A stretch of DNA of 8,786 nucleotides from Spirochaetales bacterium. Lineage in GTDB: Bacteria > Spirochaetota > Spirochaetia > Sphaerochaetales > Sphaerochaetaceae. The stretch spans positions 1 to 8,786 of the forward strand of contig JAAYQY010000163.1 of the NCBI GenBank assembly GCA_012519125.1, written 5' to 3'. Below the pieces are notes generated by a model. It did not search any database. It saw nothing but the letters and a program-made list of their open reading frames with translations, and had not been told where the DNA came from. The stretch's first letter is position 1. Each line of letters starts with the position of its first letter. A program made the position numbers and the translations under genes. Shown here in pieces: positions 5,666 to 8,786 of this stretch.

Positions 5666-7162
5666 ATGTTAGGAATGCTGCTTGAAGGCTTTGGAGCCGT
5701 CTTTACCGATCCACTGTCCATTCTCATGATTATCGTCGGTACCTCCGTCGGTATCGTCTTCGGTGCACTGCCCGGTCTTACAACAGTTGCAGGACTCTCC
5801 ATGTTCCTGCCCATCACCTATGCAATGAGCAGCGGGACAGGCCTTTCGATGCTGACCGCAATCTATATCGGTGGAATGAGCGGCGGTTTGGTTTCGGCCA
5901 TCCTGCTCAATATCCCCGGCACCCCAAGTTCGATCGCAACCTGCTTCGACGGTTCGCCCATGGCCAAGAACGGCCAGGCCGGAAGAGCCTTGGGGCTTGC
6001 GGTGTTTGCATCGCTCATCGGAACAGCGATCAGTTTGCTGTTCATGGTCGTGCTCAGCCCGACTTTGGCGAACCTGACCATCAAGTTCGGCCCGTGGGAG
6101 TATTTCTCCGTTACGGTCTTCGCCCTCACCCTGATCTCCTCACTCACCGGCAAGTCCATCGTCAAGGGTCTGCTCAGTGCACTCTTCGGCATGATGTTCG
6201 CCACCGTGGGGCTTTCTCCGATTGACAGCGCCAAGCGCTTCACTTTCGGCTCCCTGCAGCTGACCAGTGGCTTCAACCTGCTTGCTGTGCTGGTTGGTCT
6301 GTATGCGATCAGCGAGGTACTCTCCACCGCAGGAAGCGAACAGGAGAAGGCACAGGTCCGCGAGTACAAGATGCGCGGTCTCGGCTTCACGCTCAAGGAC
6401 CTGAAGGGACAGGGCATCAACTTTGTCCGTTCCTCCCTGATCGGCCTTGGCATCGGCATTCTGCCCGGCATCGGTGGATCTACGAGCAACATCATCGCCT
6501 ACTCGGTGGCCAAGACATCGAGCAAGCACCCTGAGAAGTTTGGTACCGGTATCCCCGACGGCATCATAGCCAGTGAAGCAAGCAACAACGCCTCCATCGG
6601 CGGTGCCATGATCCCGTTGCTCACCTTGGGTATTCCCGGTGACGGGGCGACGGCCATCCTGCTGGGCGGGTTCATGCTGCACGGCATGCAGCCCGGTCCT
6701 CTCTTGTTCCAGTCCAACGGGGCGACGGTCTATCAGATTTTCGCTTCGATGATCCTTTCCATGATTGTGATGGCTTTGGTCATGTACTTGGGAATGCGAG
6801 CCATTGTCAAGGTGCTGAAGGTTCCTGCCAACATCCTGCTTCCCCTCATCGTGGTGCTGTGTGCCATCGGTGCCTATGCACTGAACAACCGTGTCTTTGA
6901 CATGTGGGGCCTCATCCTCTTCGGTATCATCGGTCTGGCCATGTCAAAGGCCGGTGTTCCTGCCCCTCCGTTCATCCTGGGCTTCATTCTGGAGAGCGCC
7001 TTTGAGACGAACCTCAGACGTGGTCTTGAGTACTCGAACGGAAACTTCCAGGAAGTATTCACCCGTCCGATCAGCGCCATGTTCCTGGTTTTGGCCATCG
7101 TCAGTTTGGCCGCCACCCTGTACAAGCAGTACAAACCCAAGAAAGCAACAAGCGAGGAGTAA
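5666..7162 (+). CDS. tctA: TctA-type large membrane subunit of the tripartite tricarboxylate transporter
   Basis: This 498-residue polytopic inner-membrane protein is the transport channel of the TctABC system and has the normal family length. Signature motifs are clear: GALPGLTTVAGLSMFLP (33-49), LNIPGTPSSIATCFDG (81-96), the second GILPGIGGSTSN (264-275), the loop KFGTGIPDGIIASEASNNA (291-309), and LGIPGDGATAILLGG (321-335) followed by HGMQPGP. The repeated G-x-LPG and IPG motifs reflect the two related halves. A short charged tail (KQYKPKKATSEE) ends the protein. AGGGGG at 5653-5658, 7 bases before the ATG, supports the start. Its last codons carry the ribosome site of gudD, which starts 3 bases after its stop, so permease and dehydratase are tightly coupled. 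Confidence 0.95.
   Translation: MLGMLLEGFGAVFTDPLSILMIIVGTSVGIVFGALPGLTTVAGLSMFLPITYAMSSGTGLSMLTAIYIGGMSGGLVSAILLNIPGTPSSIATCFDGSPMAKNGQAGRALGLAVFASLIGTAISLLFMVVLSPTLANLTIKFGPWEYFSVTVFALTLISSLTGKSIVKGLLSALFGMMFATVGLSPIDSAKRFTFGSLQLTSGFNLLAVLVGLYAISEVLSTAGSEQEKAQVREYKMRGLGFTLKDLKGQGINFVRSSLIGLGIGILPGIGGSTSNIIAYSVAKTSSKHPEKFGTGIPDGIIASEASNNASIGGAMIPLLTLGIPGDGATAILLGGFMLHGMQPGPLLFQSNGATVYQIFASMILSMIVMALVMYLGMRAIVKVLKVPANILLPLIVVLCAIGAYALNNRVFDMWGLILFGIIGLAMSKAGVPAPPFILGFILESAFETNLRRGLEYSNGNFQEVFTRPISAMFLVLAIVSLAATLYKQYKPKKATSEE
7154..7159 (+). promoter_or_regulatory. Ribosome binding site of gudD inside tctA
   Basis: GAGGAG sits in the last two sense codons of tctA (Glu-Glu), 6 bases before the gudD ATG at 7166. 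It fixes that start and shows that translation of the dehydratase is likely tied to termination of tctA translation. Confidence 0.65.
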
Positions 7163-7165
7163 GCA

Positions 7166-8506
7166 ATGCATACGAAGCACGAATTTCCCATCATCACCGA
7201 AATGCTGGTCATCCCTGTAGCAGGGTATGACAGCATGCTCCTCTCCCTCAGCGGAGCCCACTCTCCCTACTTCACCCGCAACCTGGTGATCCTCAAGGAC
7301 AGCAGCGGCAATACCGGCGTGGGAGAGGTGCATGGTGGTGAGGCCATTGCCCAGGCTTTGGAAGAGTCGAAGAGCTTGGTGGTCGGACAGTCCATCAGCA
7401 GCTACCGAGCAGTGCTCAAGCGCCTGACCGACATCCACAACAACCGCTCCAAGAACAGTGAGGGGTTGCAGAACCTTTCCCTGGCAAACCTGAAGGACGT
7501 GGTACACTCCGAGACTGCAGTTGAGTGTGCCATGCTCGACCTCTGGGGCCAGTTCCTTGGACTTCCTGTGTGTGACTTGCTTGGTGATGGACGCCAGCGC
7601 GACGATATCGTCACCCTGGGCTACCTCTTCTACCAGGCTGACAAGCGCAAGACCGACTTGCCGTACCTCGATGAGAGTTCCTCCTCCAACCCCTGGTACA
7701 AGATTCGCCGCAATCCGTTCATGGACAGCAAGGCGATCGTGGAACAGGCTGAGGCACTTCAGTCCTACTATGGATTCAAGGACTTCAAGCTCAAGGGCGG
7801 TGTTCTGGAAGGTGCGAAGGAGATGGAGGCGATCGAAGCCTTGGCCAAGCGCTTCCCCGACGCCCGTATCAATATCGATCCCAACGGGGCTTGGAAGCTC
7901 GATGAGGCGGTTGCCCTGTGCAAGGGGAGCAGCCTCACCTACGCCGAGGATCCCTGTGGTACAGAGCGGGGCTACTCGGGCCGTGAGACCATGGCAGAGT
8001 TCAAGATGCGCACCGGTATTCCCACTGCAACGAATATGATTGCAACCGACTGGAAGCAGTTCTACCATGCGGCATGCGAAAAGAGCGTGGACATCGTGCT
8101 GGCCGATCCGCACTTCTGGACGATGAGCGGCTCAGTGCGTATGGCCCAGGTGCTCAACGACTGGGGTCTGACCTGGGGTTCGCACTCCAACAACCATTTT
8201 GATATTTCGCTGGCTATCTTCGCCCACTGCGCAGCTGCAGCGCCCGGTGATATCACAGCGATGGATACCCATTGGATCTGGCAGGATGGTCAGTACCTGA
8301 CCAACAATCCCTACCAGATCAAGGACGGAAAGATTCATGTTTCCAATGCTCCCGGCCTTGGCCTTGAGCTGAACATGGATGCAGTGATGAAAGCGAACGA
8401 GGTCTATCGAAAGCTTGAGGTCGGGGCGCGCAACGATGCTGTTTCCATGCAGTATCTGATCCCGGGTTGGAAGTTCGACAGCAAGAAGCCTTGCATGGTT
8501 CGCTAA
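7166..8506 (+). CDS. gudD: Glucarate dehydratase (enolase superfamily)
   Basis: This 446-residue cytoplasmic enzyme, matching the length I recall for the E. coli protein, dehydrates D-glucarate (often also L-idarate) to 5-dehydro-4-deoxy-D-glucarate. The N-terminal capping domain (about 5-140) is followed by the Mg-dependent barrel. Active-site residues are all present: Lys208-x-Lys210 in FKLKGG, Asp238 in NIDPNGAW, Glu261 and Glu267 in [11 protein letters not shown], Asn290 in [10 protein letters not shown], Asp314 in LADPHFW, and the His340 dyad partner in [10 protein letters not shown]. These correspond to Lys205/Lys207, Asp235, Glu266, Asn289, Asp313 and His339 of E. coli GudD as I recall its numbering; a two-residue deletion between Asp238 and Glu261 explains the offset. 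The intact catalytic set argues against the poorly active GudX type. Galactarate dehydratase is a different fold, so a glucarate/idarate substrate is favoured. The gene starts 3 bases after tctA. Confidence 0.95.
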   Translation: MHTKHEFPIITEMLVIPVAGYDSMLLSLSGAHSPYFTRNLVILKDSSGNTGVGEVHGGEAIAQALEESKSLVVGQSISSYRAVLKRLTDIHNNRSKNSEGLQNLSLANLKDVVHSETAVECAMLDLWGQFLGLPVCDLLGDGRQRDDIVTLGYLFYQADKRKTDLPYLDESSSSNPWYKIRRNPFMDSKAIVEQAEALQSYYGFKDFKLKGGVLEGAKEMEAIEALAKRFPDARINIDPNGAWKLDEAVALCKGSSLTYAEDPCGTERGYSGRETMAEFKMRTGIPTATNMIATDWKQFYHAACEKSVDIVLADPHFWTMSGSVRMAQVLNDWGLTWGSHSNNHFDISLAIFAHCAAAAPGDITAMDTHWIWQDGQYLTNNPYQIKDGKIHVSNAPGLGLELNMDAVMKANEVYRKLEVGARNDAVSMQYLIPGWKFDSKKPCMVR

Positions 8507-8526
8507 CGTAGATAGGAGAAACTCAT

Positions 8527-8786
8527 ATGACGATTGGATTCATTGGATTGGGGATCATGGGCAAGCCCATGGCCAAGAACCTGCTGAAGGCAGGGCATAG
8601 TATTGTTTGTTATGATGTGAATGCGGCGAACGTAGCCGACGTGGTGGCTTCCGGTGCAGTGGCCGCAAAGAGCTCAGCCGACGTAGCGTCGCAGGTGCCT
8701 GTGGTGATCACGATGCTGCCCAACAGCCCGCACGTGAAGACTGTGGTGCTGGGCAAGGACGGTGTGCTCGAGGGGGCCAAGAAGGG
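8527..8786 (+). CDS. garR: 2-hydroxy-3-oxopropionate (tartronate semialdehyde) reductase, N-terminal part (3' truncated by window)
   Basis: The first 86 residues are visible before the window ends. MTIGFIGLGIMGKPMAKNLL has the GLGIMG dinucleotide-binding motif (7-12) of the beta-hydroxyacid dehydrogenase family, and TMLPNSPHVKTVVLGKDGVL near 68-87 is typical of GarR/GlxR, which reduces tartronate semialdehyde to D-glycerate with NAD(P)H. Asp31 in VCYDVN suggests NADH preference, by analogy. The catalytic Lys lies beyond the window. AGGAG at 8514-8518, 8 bases before the ATG, supports the start, 20 bases after gudD. The position after gudD fits the glucarate pathway; the related 3-hydroxyisobutyrate dehydrogenase is the main alternative and is less likely in this setting. 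Confidence 0.85.
   Translation, partial: MTIGFIGLGIMGKPMAKNLLKAGHSIVCYDVNAANVADVVASGAVAAKSSADVASQVPVVITMLPNSPHVKTVVLGKDGVLEGAKK

Noticed and set aside
6944..8113. Long minus-strand open frame (389 codons) opposite tctA and gudD
   Set aside because: It spans the junction of two well-supported genes on the other strand and shows no recognisable domain; it is an effect of codon bias.

Overview
The window is a bacterial carbohydrate and carboxylate catabolism region of eight protein-coding genes, all on the + strand, with two of them cut by the window edges. Coding DNA is moderately GC-rich, while the one long control region (about 3800-3960) is strongly AT-rich. Gene content and the style of the TctC signal peptide (short Lys/Arg start, Leu/Met core, then AGQGEA) resemble fermentative, saccharolytic spirochaetes such as Sphaerochaeta. 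That is an impression from gene types, not a proven assignment.

Left part (1-2677): the last 50 residues of a D-2-hydroxyacid dehydrogenase, then an AEC-family membrane transporter, then a cytoplasmic GH43 beta-xylosidase/arabinofuranosidase whose ATG overlaps the transporter stop (ATGA). The three are tightly packed and look like one transcription unit whose start lies outside the window. Middle part (2678-3799): a complete second D-2-hydroxyacid dehydrogenase resembling glycerate dehydrogenase/hydroxypyruvate reductase, with its own candidate extended -10 promoter and a perfect 9-bp terminator-like hairpin after it.

Right part (3800-8786): an AT-rich regulatory region holding an imperfect dyad, a TTGACA -35 box, and a possible 16-codon leader ORF that ends in an ATGA overlap with the next gene. 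It precedes an operon tctC-tctB-tctA-gudD-garR. The first three genes encode a complete tripartite tricarboxylate transporter (periplasmic binding protein, small and large membrane subunits). The next two encode glucarate dehydratase and the start of tartronate semialdehyde reductase. A strong hairpin without a U-tract lies between tctC and tctB and may set the ratio of binding protein to membrane subunits.

Taken together, the right-hand operon reads as an aldarate (D-glucarate or a relative) uptake and breakdown system. TctCBA would import the diacid, GudD would dehydrate it to 5-dehydro-4-deoxy-D-glucarate, an aldolase not visible here would split that to pyruvate and tartronate semialdehyde, and GarR would reduce the latter to D-glycerate. 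The glycerate dehydrogenase-like gene just upstream could interconvert glycerate and hydroxypyruvate. The most notable point is the pairing of a TctABC-type transporter with glucarate enzymes, where the well-known enterobacterial systems use a major-facilitator permease. No CRISPR array, transposon, tRNA or rRNA was seen.
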